A DNA stretch of 50,152 bases. Origin: Streptomyces avidinii (GTDB taxonomy: Bacteria; Actinomycetota; Actinomycetes; Streptomycetales; Streptomycetaceae). The notes below the pieces were generated by a model. The model did not search any database. It had not been told where the DNA came from and saw nothing but the letters and a program-made list of their open reading frames with translations. Each line of letters starts with the position of its first letter. Position 1 is the first letter of the stretch. Below are positions 7,751 to 16,273 of this stretch, in pieces. The translations under genes and the position numbers were made by a program. Location of the stretch: contig NZ_BMVL01000016.1 in the NCBI RefSeq assembly GCF_014650695.1, positions 137,483 through 187,634 of the forward strand, given 5' to 3'.

Positions 7751-8818
7751 CTAGCGCCCCTGTTCGTACTGGCGCAGCTGGTCCAGGTTGATCATGCTCG
7801 TGTCGAAGAGGCTGGTCTCGTCGAGCGACGGCTGCCCGGCCTGCTGCTGGCCCTGCGACGGGTAGGCCGCGTACGGGTCGGGCTGCTGCGCGTCGTAGTG
7901 CGCGGCGTAACCCGCTCCGTTGGTGCCGCCGCCTGCGGCGGAGTACGGGTCCGGCTGCTGCTGGTAGCCGCCGTAGGGGTCCTGGTAGGAGTACGCGTCC
8001 TGCTGCTGGGCGGGCTGCTGCTGGTAGGAGTACGTGTCGTACACCGGCTCGGACTGCGCCGGGATCTGCCCCTGCGCGTGCAGCGGCTCCGGCTCCGCCA
8101 GTCCCGCCAGGAAGTCCGAGTCGCTCGCCGAGCGGGAGGCCTGTCCGCCCACCGCGTCCTGGGCCGCCATGTGCACGCCCAGGTCGTCCGACGGGACCCG
8201 GCCCAGAAGCTTCTGACGGCCGCGGCCCACGGCCTCCAGGGTCTTGGAGAGCACCGCCTCGAAGGTCGCCAGCTTGGTGTCGACGTAGGCGTCCGCCTGC
8301 TGCCGCTGCGTCTCCGGGTCATGGCTGCGCTCCGGCGCGTCCATGTCCGGGTAGCCGTGCTCGTCCAGGCCCGGACCCCGGCCCAGGAGCTTCTCCCGGC
8401 CCCGGTCCACCGAGCCGATGGTCTTGGTCAGCACGACCTCGAAGTTCGCGAGCTTGCTGTCGACGTAGTCGTCGGCCTCGGCCCGGATCTCCTCGGCCTC
8501 CCGGCGGGCGTCGTCCAGGATCCGGTCCGCCTCGGCCTGGGAGCGCCGCGCGATCTCCGTGTCGGAGATCAGCGAACCGCGCTGGTTGTGGGCCGCGTCG
8601 ATGATCCGCTCCGCCTCGCGGCGGGCGTCCTCGACCATTTGCTCCCGGCCGCCGATGAGCTCCTGAGCCTGCGCGAGCGAGCCCGGCAGCGCGCGCCGCA
8701 CCTCTTCGAGCTGGGCCAGCAGCTCGGCGCGGTTGATCACGCAGGAGGCCGACATGGGCATGGACCGGGCGCCGCCGACGGCCGCGACGATCTCGTCGAG
8801 CTTCTTCTGCACGTCCAT
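7751..8818 (-). CDS. Coiled-coil protein (often labelled ATP synthase F0 subunit B-like or DivIVA-like), 355 aa
   Basis: The ATG at 8818 starts MDVQKKLDEIVAAVGGARSM. Residues about 30-150 form a long charged coiled coil (AQAQELIGGREQMVEDAR, EAERIIDAAHNQ, ADRILDDARREAEEIRAEAD). Two related segments, YVDSKLANFEVVLTKTIGSVDRGREKLLGR and YVDTKLATFEAVLSKTLEAVGRGRQKLLGR, form an internal duplication at about 140-240. The last 110 residues are a Gln/Tyr/Pro-rich low-complexity tail (YSYQQQPAQQQDAYSYQDPY). No membrane segment is seen, so a true ATP synthase role is unlikely; DivIVA/Wag31-like scaffolding is my inference. It is conserved between coaD and DUF177 in Streptomyces. Confidence 0.85.
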   Translation of the reverse strand: MDVQKKLDEIVAAVGGARSMPMSASCVINRAELLAQLEEVRRALPGSLAQAQELIGGREQMVEDARREAERIIDAAHNQRGSLISDTEIARRSQAEADRILDDARREAEEIRAEADDYVDSKLANFEVVLTKTIGSVDRGREKLLGRGPGLDEHGYPDMDAPERSHDPETQRQQADAYVDTKLATFEAVLSKTLEAVGRGRQKLLGRVPSDDLGVHMAAQDAVGGQASRSASDSDFLAGLAEPEPLHAQGQIPAQSEPVYDTYSYQQQPAQQQDAYSYQDPYGGYQQQPDPYSAAGGGTNGAGYAAHYDAQQPDPYAAYPSQGQQQAGQPSLDETSLFDTSMINLDQLRQYEQGR

Positions 8819-8921
8819 GGGGGCTCGCACTCTCTCGGCCTCAGGCGGTTCCTGAGACGGACGGGACGACTGTAAGGCCACCGGGTGGGCCCCCGACACT
8901 GCCTGACGGCCCATCAGGGAG

Positions 8922-9401
8922 TCAGCGGTTGCGCAGCCGCTCCAGGAGCGCCGCGTGGACGTGCGGCGGCAGCAGGTGGGCGACGTCGCCACCCCAGGTC
9001 GCGACCTCCTTGACCAGCGAGGAGGACAGGAAGCTGTAGACGGGGATGGTCGGGACGAACAGCGTATCGACGCCCGACAGGCCCATGTTCATCTGGGCCA
9101 TCTGGAGCTCGTAGTCGAAGTCGCTGACCGCGCGCAGGCCCTTGACGATGGCCGGGATGTCCCGCTGCTTGCAGAAGTCGACGAGCAGGCCGTGGAAGGA
9201 CTCGACCTGGATGTTCCCGTAGCCGGCGGTCGCCTCGCGGATCAGCTCGATCCGCTCCTCGACGGTGAACAGGCTCTGCTTCGACTTGTTGATCATCACG
9301 GCGACGTGGACGACGTCATACAGCCTGGAGGCGCGTCCGATGATGTCGAGGTGTCCGTTGTGGATGGGATCGAAGGACCCCGGACAGACGGCGCGGCGCA
9401 A
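8922..9401 (-). CDS. coaD: Phosphopantetheine adenylyltransferase, 159 aa
   Basis: CoaD adenylates 4'-phosphopantetheine to dephospho-CoA, the penultimate step of CoA synthesis. The nucleotidyltransferase motif GSFDPIHNGHLDII is at the N-terminus, and the ISSS-like motif appears as YSFLSSSLVKEVA near the C-terminus. I prefer the TTG at 9401 (MRRAVCPGSFDP), because GAGGGAG sits six bases upstream and family proteins start this way. The alternative ATG at 9419 overlaps the rsmD stop as ATGA, so six more residues are possible. It lies immediately after rsmD, a common pairing. Confidence 0.95.
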   Translation of the reverse strand: MRRAVCPGSFDPIHNGHLDIIGRASRLYDVVHVAVMINKSKQSLFTVEERIELIREATAGYGNIQVESFHGLLVDFCKQRDIPAIVKGLRAVSDFDYELQMAQMNMGLSGVDTLFVPTIPVYSFLSSSLVKEVATWGGDVAHLLPPHVHAALLERLRNR

Positions 9402-9415
9402 CTGAACTCCCTCGT

Positions 9416-9994
9416 TCATGATTCTTCGCTGGTGAAGGCGGCGCGGCCGTACCACAGGGTGCCCTCGCCGTACTTGCGCGACCGGAGCGGCTCGAAGCCC
9501 TCGGGCCACGGGAAGGCGCCGCTCCTGGTGCTGCGCTCCACGGTGACGAGCGCATCGCCGGTGATCCAGCCATTGGACCGGAGTGTGAGGAGGATCTCCC
9601 GCAGGTCGGCGCTGTCCACGGCGTACGGCGGGTCCAGGAAGACGAGGTCGTACGGGTCCCCGGCGGCCCTGGCGGCCACGATCTGCTCCGCCTTGCCCGC
9701 GCGGAACTCCGCGCCGGGCAGGCCCAGCGTCTGGATGTTGTCCCGGATCGCCTTCGCGGCCTTGGCATCGGCCTCGACGAGCAGGGTGTGGGCCGCGCCC
9801 CGGGAGAGCGATTCCAGGCCGACGGCGCCGGAGCCGCCGTACAGGTCGAGCACCCGGGCCTCTTCGACGCCGTGCAGCGACTCCCAGGTGGAGAAGAGGC
9901 CTTCGCGCATCCGGTCCGAGGTCGGCCGGGTGCCGGTGCCGGGGGGCACGGCCAGCCGTCGCCCGCCGGCGCTACCGGCGATCACGCGGGTCAT
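9416..9994 (-). CDS. rsmD: 16S rRNA (guanine966-N2)-methyltransferase, 192 aa
   Basis: RsmD methylates G966 of 16S rRNA in the small subunit. The ATG at 9994 follows GAAGGA and gives MTRVIAGSAGGRRL. The SAM-binding loop is VLDLYGGSGAVGLESLSRGA, the adenine-site strand HTLLVEAD, and the catalytic N6/N2-methylase motif FLDPPYA. Length is normal. It is the middle gene of recG-rsmD-coaD; the gap after recG is 72 bp. Confidence 0.96.
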   Translation of the reverse strand: MTRVIAGSAGGRRLAVPPGTGTRPTSDRMREGLFSTWESLHGVEEARVLDLYGGSGAVGLESLSRGAAHTLLVEADAKAAKAIRDNIQTLGLPGAEFRAGKAEQIVAARAAGDPYDLVFLDPPYAVDSADLREILLTLRSNGWITGDALVTVERSTRSGAFPWPEGFEPLRSRKYGEGTLWYGRAAFTSEES

Positions 9995-10066
9995 CTGGGG
10001 TCCTTCGGTACGGCGACAGGGGGTGCCCCGGCGTCGCCGCGGCACTCCAACGATAGGTCGTGCCGC

Positions 10067-13000
10067 TCAGCCCTTCTCCAGGTACTGCTCGCGCTCGGTG
10101 TCGAGCAGGGCCTCCAGCGCGGTCCGCAGGCCCGGCAGCCGCTCCAGCGCGGGGTCCTCGGCGACCACGCGGGTGGCCTCCTCCCGCGCCTCGGCGATGA
10201 CCTCCTCGTCCTCGATGACGGCGAGCATGCGCAGCGAGGAGCGGACCCCTGACTGGGCCTGGCCCAGTACGTCGCCCTCGCGGCGCTGCTCCAGGTCGAT
10301 CCGGGAGAGTTCGAAGCCGTCGAGGGTGGCGGCGACCGCGGCGAGGCGGGCGCGGGCGGGGCTCGCCTCGTGCATCTCGCTGACCAGCAGGCACAGACCC
10401 GGCGCGGAGCCGCGGCCGACCCGTCCGCGCAGCTGGTGGAGCTGGGAGACGCCGAACCGGTCCGCGTCCATGATCACCATGACGGTGGAGTTGGGGACGT
10501 TCACCCCGACCTCGATGACGGTGGTGGCGACCAGCACCTTGACCTCGCCGGCGGCGAACCGGCGCATGACGTCGTCCTTGTCGGCGGGGTCCATCCGGCC
10601 GTGGAGCACCTCGACGCCGATCCCGGCCAGCGGTCCGCGGGTGAGCTGCTCGGCGATCTCCACGACGGCGAGCGGCGGCCGCCGGTCGCCGTCGTCCTCG
10701 GTGGCCTTCTTCTTGGGGTCGTCCTCCCCGTCGCCGATGCGGGGGCAGACCACATAGGCCTGGTGTCCCTTCTCGACCTCCTCACGGACCCGCTCCCAGG
10801 CCCGGGCGAGGAAGTGCGGCTTGTCCTTCGAGGGCACCACGTGCGTCGCGATCGGGGAGCGCCCGGCGGGCAGCTGATCGAGGACGGAGGTCTCCAGGTC
10901 GCCGAAGACGGTCATGGCGACCGTGCGCGGGATCGGGGTCGCGGTCATGACCAGCAGGTGCGGGGGCTGCTTCCCCTTGGAACGCAGTGCGTCGCGCTGC
11001 TCCACCCCGAAGCGGTGCTGCTCGTCCACGACGACCAGGCCGAGGTCGTGGAACTGCACCTTGTCCTCGATCAGCGCGTGCGTGCCGATCACGATGCCGG
11101 CCTCGCCGGTGACCAGGTCGAGAAGGGCCTGGCGGCGGGCGGGCATGCCCATGGAGCCGGTGAGCAGCACCACCTTGGTGCCCCGGTCGGAGCCGCCGAG
11201 CATGCCCCCCTCGGCGAGCTCGCCCATCATCTCGGTGATGGAGCGGTGGTGCTGCTGGGCGAGCACCTCGGTGGGCGCGAGCATGGCCGCCTGCCCGCCG
11301 CTGTCCACGACGGCGAGCATCGCGCGCAGGGCCACCATGGTGTTGTGCGTCACGGTGAAGTTGTCGGTCACGTAGGCGTGGCTCGGATGCTCGACCCTGA
11401 TGCACTGCACCGGCTTGCGGCCCACGTGCTCCACAGCCCGGATACCGCGCCGGAAAGTGTTGTACTTCGGCCTCGGTCGCATGCGTGCCGCCTTGCGCGG
11501 CAACCGGAACGGCTCGAACTCTTCGGGCAGCGCGACGGAGACGCTGAATGCTGCCTTCCTGGGCAACACACGAGCACGTCCACCGAGAGAGCGCACGAGC
11601 CAGGCCACGTCCTGTGCCAACCGGGGGGAAGCAGAGCAGAACGAGATGCTCGTTCCGTTCGCGTGCAACGTCCCATCCGTGTCCATGAGCCCTTGAAGGA
11701 CCGCCAGGCGGTCCTTGACCGGTGCGTTCTTGTAGACGTCCGGGACGAACTTGTCGTGTGAGGTCGCGCCCCACAGCCCCAGGTCCCGCACCGCCTGGAT
11801 GACGGGGTTGCGTCGGGTGCCGCCCCTCGGGCCGCTCATCCGGATCGTGTAGTCGCAGGCGGAACCGGGCACTGCGGCCATCTCGCAGTACGGGGCGACC
11901 GCCGCCTCGACCGCAGCCAGGATCTCGTCGTCCGCGGTGGACAGTCTCAGATTGTGTCGGAAGGAGCCGTCACCGAGGAGCACTCCCATCAGGTAGGGAT
12001 CAAGGGACTGGCGGTCACCGTTCCCGAGGTCCACGGGGACGGCCACCGGCAGATACCACTTGGAAGATCCATTGGCCTTGTGGAGGTCCGACCTGATCTC
12101 CCTTGTGGTCAATACCTTGGGCTCTTGGCCACGGTGCCACCCACCACTAGTCCCGACGATCCAAAGGTGTTCGTCATCGCACTCGACGGCGCTCCCGTCC
12201 GAGAGCACCACCCGCCACACATCGCGTTCTCCCTGCGGGAAGACACCCCCCACGAGAGCGATCTCGCCGGACGGCACCACCACCTCGTCCCCCACCTCGA
12301 TGTCTCCCATGGGTCGGAAACCCGCGGGCGTCAGCACCAGTGAGTCGAGGGGCTGGGCCTTACCAGAGCCGACCTCGCCCTGGAGGAGGCGGTGCATGGG
12401 GTGGCTGGTGGCGAGGTCGTCGAAGATCTCCTTCGAGACCTTCTGCTGGCCCTCGGTGAGGGTGAAGGGCAGTTTCGCGTCGAAGTCGTCGAGCAGGCCG
12501 CCGGGGGACGGGCGGCGGGGGACGGCCGGGAGCTGTGAGTCGGCGTGCCGGCGGCGGGCCAGGGCGACCTGGAGGACGAAGGCCTCGTCCCACTTGAGGC
12601 GCTGACGGGCGTCCTCGATGTCGGCCTTGGTGCCCGGCCGGTGGATCTTCAGCAGGGCTTCGGTGAGCGGGACCAGCCCGCGGCCCTCGCGCAGGGCGGG
12701 CGGCAGCGGGTCCACGGCGTCCTGGGCGCTGGGCAGTACCGCGTCCACGCACTTGGCGATCTTCCAGGACTCCAGCTTGGCGCAGGCCGGGTAGATCGGG
12801 ATGAGCTGACCGGCGAAGGCGGCCGCGGCGTCCCGGTCGGAGGCGTCCCCGCCGAGCGGCTCGTAGGCCGGGTGCGCGAGCTGGAGCTTGTGGTTGAACC
12901 GGGAGACCTTGCCGGCGAACATCGCACGGCTGCCGGGGAGCAGGTCCTTGTGCGGCTTGTGGACGCCGGCACCGAAGAAGACCAGCTGGAGGCGGCCGCT

Positions 13001-13276
13001 GCCGTCGGTGATGGTCACCTCCAGGCGCTTGCCGCGGCCCCCGTTGAAGGTCAGGATCCGGGCGTCGGCGACCTGCGCGACGACGGTCACGTGCTCGTCG
13101 ATCTGGTCGGCGAGCTCGGCCAGCGAGGTCAGCTCACCGCGCTCGGCGTACCGCCGGGGGTAGTGGTGGAGCAGGTCCAGGGCCGTGTGCAGGCCGAGCT
13201 GCTCGGCCAGCACCTTGGCGGTGGCGGGACCGAGCGTCTTCTTGAGGTCTTCGTCGAGCGCGGGCACGTGTTCCAT
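10067..13276 (-). CDS. recG: ATP-dependent DNA helicase RecG interrupted by an intein, 1069 aa precursor
   Basis: RecG remodels stalled replication forks and Holliday junctions. The start is the ATG at 13276 (MEHVPALDEDLKKTLGPA). The extein is 730 aa, normal for the family. N-extein: wedge/OB-fold domain (HVTVVAQVADARIL, about residue 65-150), LTEGQQKVSKEIF (Q-motif region) and the first part of Walker A, GEVGSGK. C-extein: TMVALRAMLAVV, LAPTEVLAQQH, DEQHRFGVEQRDALR (motif II), TATPIPRT (motif III), VGVNVPNSTVMVI and QLRGRVGRG (motif VI). The intein separates Lys306 from the P-loop Thr, so the helicase must be inactive until splicing. It lies 26 bp after the FakA-like gene. The longer upstream open frame is a shadow. 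Confidence 0.97.
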   Translation of the reverse strand: MEHVPALDEDLKKTLGPATAKVLAEQLGLHTALDLLHHYPRRYAERGELTSLAELADQIDEHVTVVAQVADARILTFNGGRGKRLEVTITDGSGRLQLVFFGAGVHKPHKDLLPGSRAMFAGKVSRFNHKLQLAHPAYEPLGGDASDRDAAAAFAGQLIPIYPACAKLESWKIAKCVDAVLPSAQDAVDPLPPALREGRGLVPLTEALLKIHRPGTKADIEDARQRLKWDEAFVLQVALARRRHADSQLPAVPRRPSPGGLLDDFDAKLPFTLTEGQQKVSKEIFDDLATSHPMHRLLQGEVGSGKAQPLDSLVLTPAGFRPMGDIEVGDEVVVPSGEIALVGGVFPQGERDVWRVVLSDGSAVECDDEHLWIVGTSGGWHRGQEPKVLTTREIRSDLHKANGSSKWYLPVAVPVDLGNGDRQSLDPYLMGVLLGDGSFRHNLRLSTADDEILAAVEAAVAPYCEMAAVPGSACDYTIRMSGPRGGTRRNPVIQAVRDLGLWGATSHDKFVPDVYKNAPVKDRLAVLQGLMDTDGTLHANGTSISFCSASPRLAQDVAWLVRSLGGRARVLPRKAAFSVSVALPEEFEPFRLPRKAARMRPRPKYNTFRRGIRAVEHVGRKPVQCIRVEHPSHAYVTDNFTVTHNTMVALRAMLAVVDSGGQAAMLAPTEVLAQQHHRSITEMMGELAEGGMLGGSDRGTKVVLLTGSMGMPARRQALLDLVTGEAGIVIGTHALIEDKVQFHDLGLVVVDEQHRFGVEQRDALRSKGKQPPHLLVMTATPIPRTVAMTVFGDLETSVLDQLPAGRSPIATHVVPSKDKPHFLARAWERVREEVEKGHQAYVVCPRIGDGEDDPKKKATEDDGDRRPPLAVVEIAEQLTRGPLAGIGVEVLHGRMDPADKDDVMRRFAAGEVKVLVATTVIEVGVNVPNSTVMVIMDADRFGVSQLHQLRGRVGRGSAPGLCLLVSEMHEASPARARLAAVAATLDGFELSRIDLEQRREGDVLGQAQSGVRSSLRMLAVIEDEEVIAEAREEATRVVAEDPALERLPGLRTALEALLDTEREQYLEKG
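11342..12358 (-). mobile_element. In-frame class 3-type intein with LAGLIDADG homing endonuclease, 339 aa, in the RecG Walker A loop
   Basis: The insertion runs from Ala1 (precursor residue 307) to Asn339, followed by Thr+1. Block A resembles ...LVLTPAGFRPMGDIEVGDEV. Block B is VECDDEHLWIV, with His64 and Trp66. The endonuclease region has two LAGLIDADG-like motifs, YLMGVLLGDGS (122-132) and LQGLMDTDGTL (221-231), each with an acidic residue before the final Gly. Block F is VQCIRV with Cys319 where class 1 inteins have Asp; block G is NFTVTHN with Thr337, His338, Asn339. Absence of Cys/Ser at position 1 plus the Trp66/Cys319/Thr337 triplet is the definition of class 3 inteins. In these, Cys of block F is the first nucleophile (family knowledge). 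The segment also seems richer in A/T at third positions than the extein. Confidence 0.93.
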
Positions 13277-13302
13277 TGCACACCATGGCGCTGACAAGCC
13301 CG

Positions 13303-14958
13303 CTATTCCACCCCGATGAGGAGCGGAGCCGAGTAGCGGCCGCCCCGGTAGGTGACGGTGTCCACGGCGAGGTGGCCGTGCTGGACGTACGCCTCCAGGC
13401 GCTCGGCGACGGCGTCCGGCACATCGGGTCCCAGGACCAGGGTGACGAGTTCGCCGCCGGAGCCCAGCATCCGGTCCAGGACGGCCTCGGCGGTTTCGAT
13501 CAGGCCCGCGCCGATCACCGCGACGTCCCCGTCGATGAGGCCGAGCACGTCGCCGGCCTGGCAGATGCCGGCCGAGGTGAAGGACTGCCGTTCGGCGACG
13601 GCCAGTTCCCCGTACCGGGTGGCGCCGGCCGCCGCCGTCATGGCGACCACGTCCTCGTCGAAGCTGCCCTCGGGGTCGTGCACGGCGAGGGCGGCCAGGC
13701 CCTGGACCGCGGAGCGGGTGGGGATCACGGCCACCCGCACGCCCTCGGCGCGGGCCTGTTCGGCGGCCGCGGCCGCGGCGGCGCGCAGCTCGGCGCCGCC
13801 CGGCAGGAGCACCACCTCGCGGGCGTGCGCGCGGCGGACGGCGTCGAGGAGTTCGGCGGCGGCCGGCAGTTCGCCGGGGCGTACGAGCACGGTGGTCGCT
13901 CCGGCCTCCGCGCACAGCCCGGCCAGTCCCTCGCCGGGAACGACGGCGACCACGGCACGCTGGGCGCGCTCGCCCCGCGCCCGGCGGCGCTCGTCCCCGA
14001 AGTGCGTGATCCGTATCCGGTAGGGCCGTCCGGCCACGACTCCGGCCTCCACGGCCGCGCCGGGGTCGTCGACGTGGACGTGGACGTTCCACAGTCCGTC
14101 GCCGCCGACCACGACCAGTGAGTCACCGAGTCCGTCGAGGCGTTCGCGCAGTTCGCCGACGGCCGCCTCGGAGGCCTCCAGCAGGTAGATCACCTCGTAC
14201 GCGGGCCCGTCGTCCTCCTGCGCGCAGGGGTCCGGCGGCTGCGGGACGGGTACCGCCCGGCCGCGCACGGGTTCGGCGGCCGGTTCCTGACCGGACAGCG
14301 CCTGCCACAGGGCGCCGAAGACGACGACGAGCCCGCAGCCCCCGGCGTCGACCACCCCGGCCCGGCCCAGCGCGGCGAGCTGGCCGGGGGTCTCGGCGAG
14401 CGCGGCGCGCGCCCCGTCGTAGGCGGCGCGGGCCACGTCGACCGCGGTCCCGGCGGCGGCTCCGGCCGCCTCGCCGGCCCGGGCGGCGGCGCCCGCGACG
14501 GTGAGCATGGTGCCCTCCACCGGGTGCGCGACGGCCGCGTACGCCTCCTCCGCGGCCCGGGTCAGGGCGCGGGCCAGCAGCCCGCCGTGCTCCGCCCGGT
14601 CGGCCTGCTCGGCGCCGAGTACGTCGGCCACCCCGCGCAGCAGCTGCGCGAGGATCGTCCCGGAGTTCCCGCGGGCCCCCACCAGCGCCCCGTGCGCCCA
14701 CGCCCGTACGGCCTCGGACAGGGAGGTGGCCCCTGTGCCGTCGGTCACCCCGGGGAAGGCCTCGGTCAGGCCTCGGTCGGCCGATTCGGCGGTGAGGTAG
14801 AGGTTGGTGCCGGTGTCCGCGTCGGCGACCGGGTAGACGTTGATGGCGTCGATGTCCTCGCGGGCCCGGCCCAGTGCGGCCAGGGCCAGCGAACTCCAGG
14901 TGCGCACCGCTTCGGCGTCGAGCTCGTCAGGGGCCTGCGGCTGCGGCTCGTGCGGCAC
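13303..14958 (-). CDS. DhaL/DAK2-domain protein, FakA (YloV)-like fatty acid kinase, 551 aa
   Basis: FakA-type proteins phosphorylate fatty acids bound to FakB and feed phospholipid synthesis (known in Firmicutes). The GTG at 14958 is preceded by AAGGAGG. The N-terminal DhaL domain (about 1-200) shows INVYPVADADTGTNLYLT, the metal/ATP-binding acidic cluster, and GALVGARGNSGTILAQLLRG. The middle contains GRAGVVDAGGCGLVVVFG. The C-terminal half, with YEVIYLLEAS, SLVVVGGDGLWNVHVHVDDPG, VLLPGGAEL and VIPTRSAVQGLAALAVHDP, matches the FakA-type DAK1-like domain. It directly precedes recG, as in many bacteria. Whether it acts on fatty acids in Streptomyces is inference. Confidence 0.9.
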   Translation of the reverse strand: MPHEPQPQAPDELDAEAVRTWSSLALAALGRAREDIDAINVYPVADADTGTNLYLTAESADRGLTEAFPGVTDGTGATSLSEAVRAWAHGALVGARGNSGTILAQLLRGVADVLGAEQADRAEHGGLLARALTRAAEEAYAAVAHPVEGTMLTVAGAAARAGEAAGAAAGTAVDVARAAYDGARAALAETPGQLAALGRAGVVDAGGCGLVVVFGALWQALSGQEPAAEPVRGRAVPVPQPPDPCAQEDDGPAYEVIYLLEASEAAVGELRERLDGLGDSLVVVGGDGLWNVHVHVDDPGAAVEAGVVAGRPYRIRITHFGDERRRARGERAQRAVVAVVPGEGLAGLCAEAGATTVLVRPGELPAAAELLDAVRRAHAREVVLLPGGAELRAAAAAAAEQARAEGVRVAVIPTRSAVQGLAALAVHDPEGSFDEDVVAMTAAAGATRYGELAVAERQSFTSAGICQAGDVLGLIDGDVAVIGAGLIETAEAVLDRMLGSGGELVTLVLGPDVPDAVAERLEAYVQHGHLAVDTVTYRGGRYSAPLLIGVE

Positions 14959-15198
14959 CGGGCGTTCCTCCTTGTGCGGGCCAGGGTTCACCGCAGGGTA
15001 ACGAAGGACCGCCCGGGCGTCGGGACCGCGGGGCGGGGGCAGCGGCGGCCATGGTAGTTTTCTTGGACGGACGCAGTCGTTGTATGCTGCTCCGGTTGCC
15101 CGATGAGAGTCGGGCCATTCCCCCGGCAAACCACTTCAGACCTCTGAATCCGGTGCGCCGGTTTCACTGTAATTGCATCTGAAGTCTTGGAGTGACCT

Positions 15199-15384
15199 GT
15201 GGCTGCCAACTGCGACGTTTGCGCCAAGGGGCCGAGCTTCGGCAACAACATCTCCCACTCGCACCGCCGCACCTCGCGTCGCTGGAACCCGAACATCCAG
15301 CGCGTCCGTGCCGTGGTCAATGGGACGCCGAAGCGCCTCAACGCCTGCACCTCGTGCATCAAGGCCGGCAAGGTCTCGCGCTGA
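15199..15384 (+). CDS. rpmB: 50S ribosomal protein L28, 61 aa
   Basis: GTG start at 15199 with GGAG eight bases upstream yields MAANCDVCAKGPSFGNNISH. The CDVC and CTSC pairs mark the zinc-binding (C+) L28 type, the housekeeping form in actinomycetes that also have a zinc-free paralogue under Zur control. The RRWNPNIQRVR block is standard. It is monocistronic: divergent from the FakA-like gene and ended by a strong terminator. Confidence 0.97.
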   Translation: MAANCDVCAKGPSFGNNISHSHRRTSRRWNPNIQRVRAVVNGTPKRLNACTSCIKAGKVSR

Positions 15385-15420
15385 CGCCTCCCGTCGTAGC
15401 GCAGCCCTTTCCGGTTGCCA

Positions 15421-15455
15421 AAAAGGCCGGTTCACCTCTGGTGAACCGGCCTTTT
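15421..15455. terminator. Strong bidirectional terminator after rpmB
   Basis: A perfect 16-bp stem (aaaaggccggttcacc and its complement) with loop tct lies 36 bp after rpmB and 18 bp before the convergent thiD end. The A/T ends of the stem make it terminator-like in both directions. Confidence 0.88.
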
Positions 15456-15472
15456 GCCTTGTCCGGCGGGGC

Positions 15473-16273
15473 TCAGCGCCACTGCCAGGCGTGATCCACC
15501 GGGCCGATGCCCCCGCCGAGCGCGAAGCCGGCGGCGATGGCGCCCGTGACGTACTCCTTGGCGGCCGTGACGGCCTCCGGGACGGCCAGGCCCTTGGCCA
15601 GGCCCGCCGCGATCGCGCTGGCGAGGGTGCAGCCGGTGCCGTGGGTGTGCCGGTTGTCGTGCCGGGGGGCGCGCAGCCACCGCACCTCGGTCCCGTCGGT
15701 GAGCAGGTCGACGGCCTCGTGGCCGTGCGCCGCGAGGTGTCCGCCCTTGATCAGCGCCCACCGCGGCCCGTGGCCGAGGATCGCGTCGGCGGCCCGCCGC
15801 ATGTCGTCCTCGGTCTCCACGACCACGCCCGTGAGCCGGGCCACCTCGTCCAGGTTGGGGGTGGCCACGGTGGCCCGCGGCAGCAGCTCCTTGCGTACGG
15901 CGTCCAGCGCCGAGTCGGCGAGCAGCGCGTCCCCGTGCTTGGAGACCCCGACGGGGTCCACGACGGCCGGTGCCGGGGTGTCGGCCAGCAGCGCGGCCAC
16001 CGTCTCCACCAGTGCGGCGGAGGAGAGCATCCCGGTCTTCACCGCCTGGACGCCGATGTCGTCCACGACGGCCCGGTACTGGGCCGTGACGGCCTCGGCG
16101 GGCAGCTCCCAGGCTCCCCGTACACCGAGGGAGTTCTGTGCCGTCACGGCGGTCACCACGCTCATGCCGTGCACCCCGAGCGCCAGCATCGTCTTGAGGT
16201 CGGCCTGGATGCCCGCGCCGCCGCCGGAGTCGGATCCGGCGACGGTCAGGCACAGCGGCGGGGCGGTGCTCAC
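15473..16273 (-). CDS. thiD: Hydroxymethylpyrimidine/phosphomethylpyrimidine kinase, 266 aa
   Basis: ThiD phosphorylates HMP and HMP-P for thiamine synthesis. Ribokinase-fold motifs are VAGSDSGGGAGIQADLKTM at the N-terminus, DPVGVSKHGDALL mid-protein and HTHGTGCTLASAIAAGLA, the anion-hole and catalytic Asp-type block (here with Cys), near residue 215. The GTG at 16273 overlaps the thiL stop as GTGA, so the two are translationally coupled. No TPP riboswitch is apparent upstream of the pair. Confidence 0.95.
   Translation of the reverse strand: MSTAPPLCLTVAGSDSGGGAGIQADLKTMLALGVHGMSVVTAVTAQNSLGVRGAWELPAEAVTAQYRAVVDDIGVQAVKTGMLSSAALVETVAALLADTPAPAVVDPVGVSKHGDALLADSALDAVRKELLPRATVATPNLDEVARLTGVVVETEDDMRRAADAILGHGPRWALIKGGHLAAHGHEAVDLLTDGTEVRWLRAPRHDNRHTHGTGCTLASAIAAGLAKGLAVPEAVTAAKEYVTGAIAAGFALGGGIGPVDHAWQWR

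Noticed and set aside
13277..14092. Open frame upstream of recG making a 1341-residue protein
   Set aside because: It is the antisense/out-of-frame shadow of the FakA-like gene; RecG family similarity starts at MEHVPALDED (13276).
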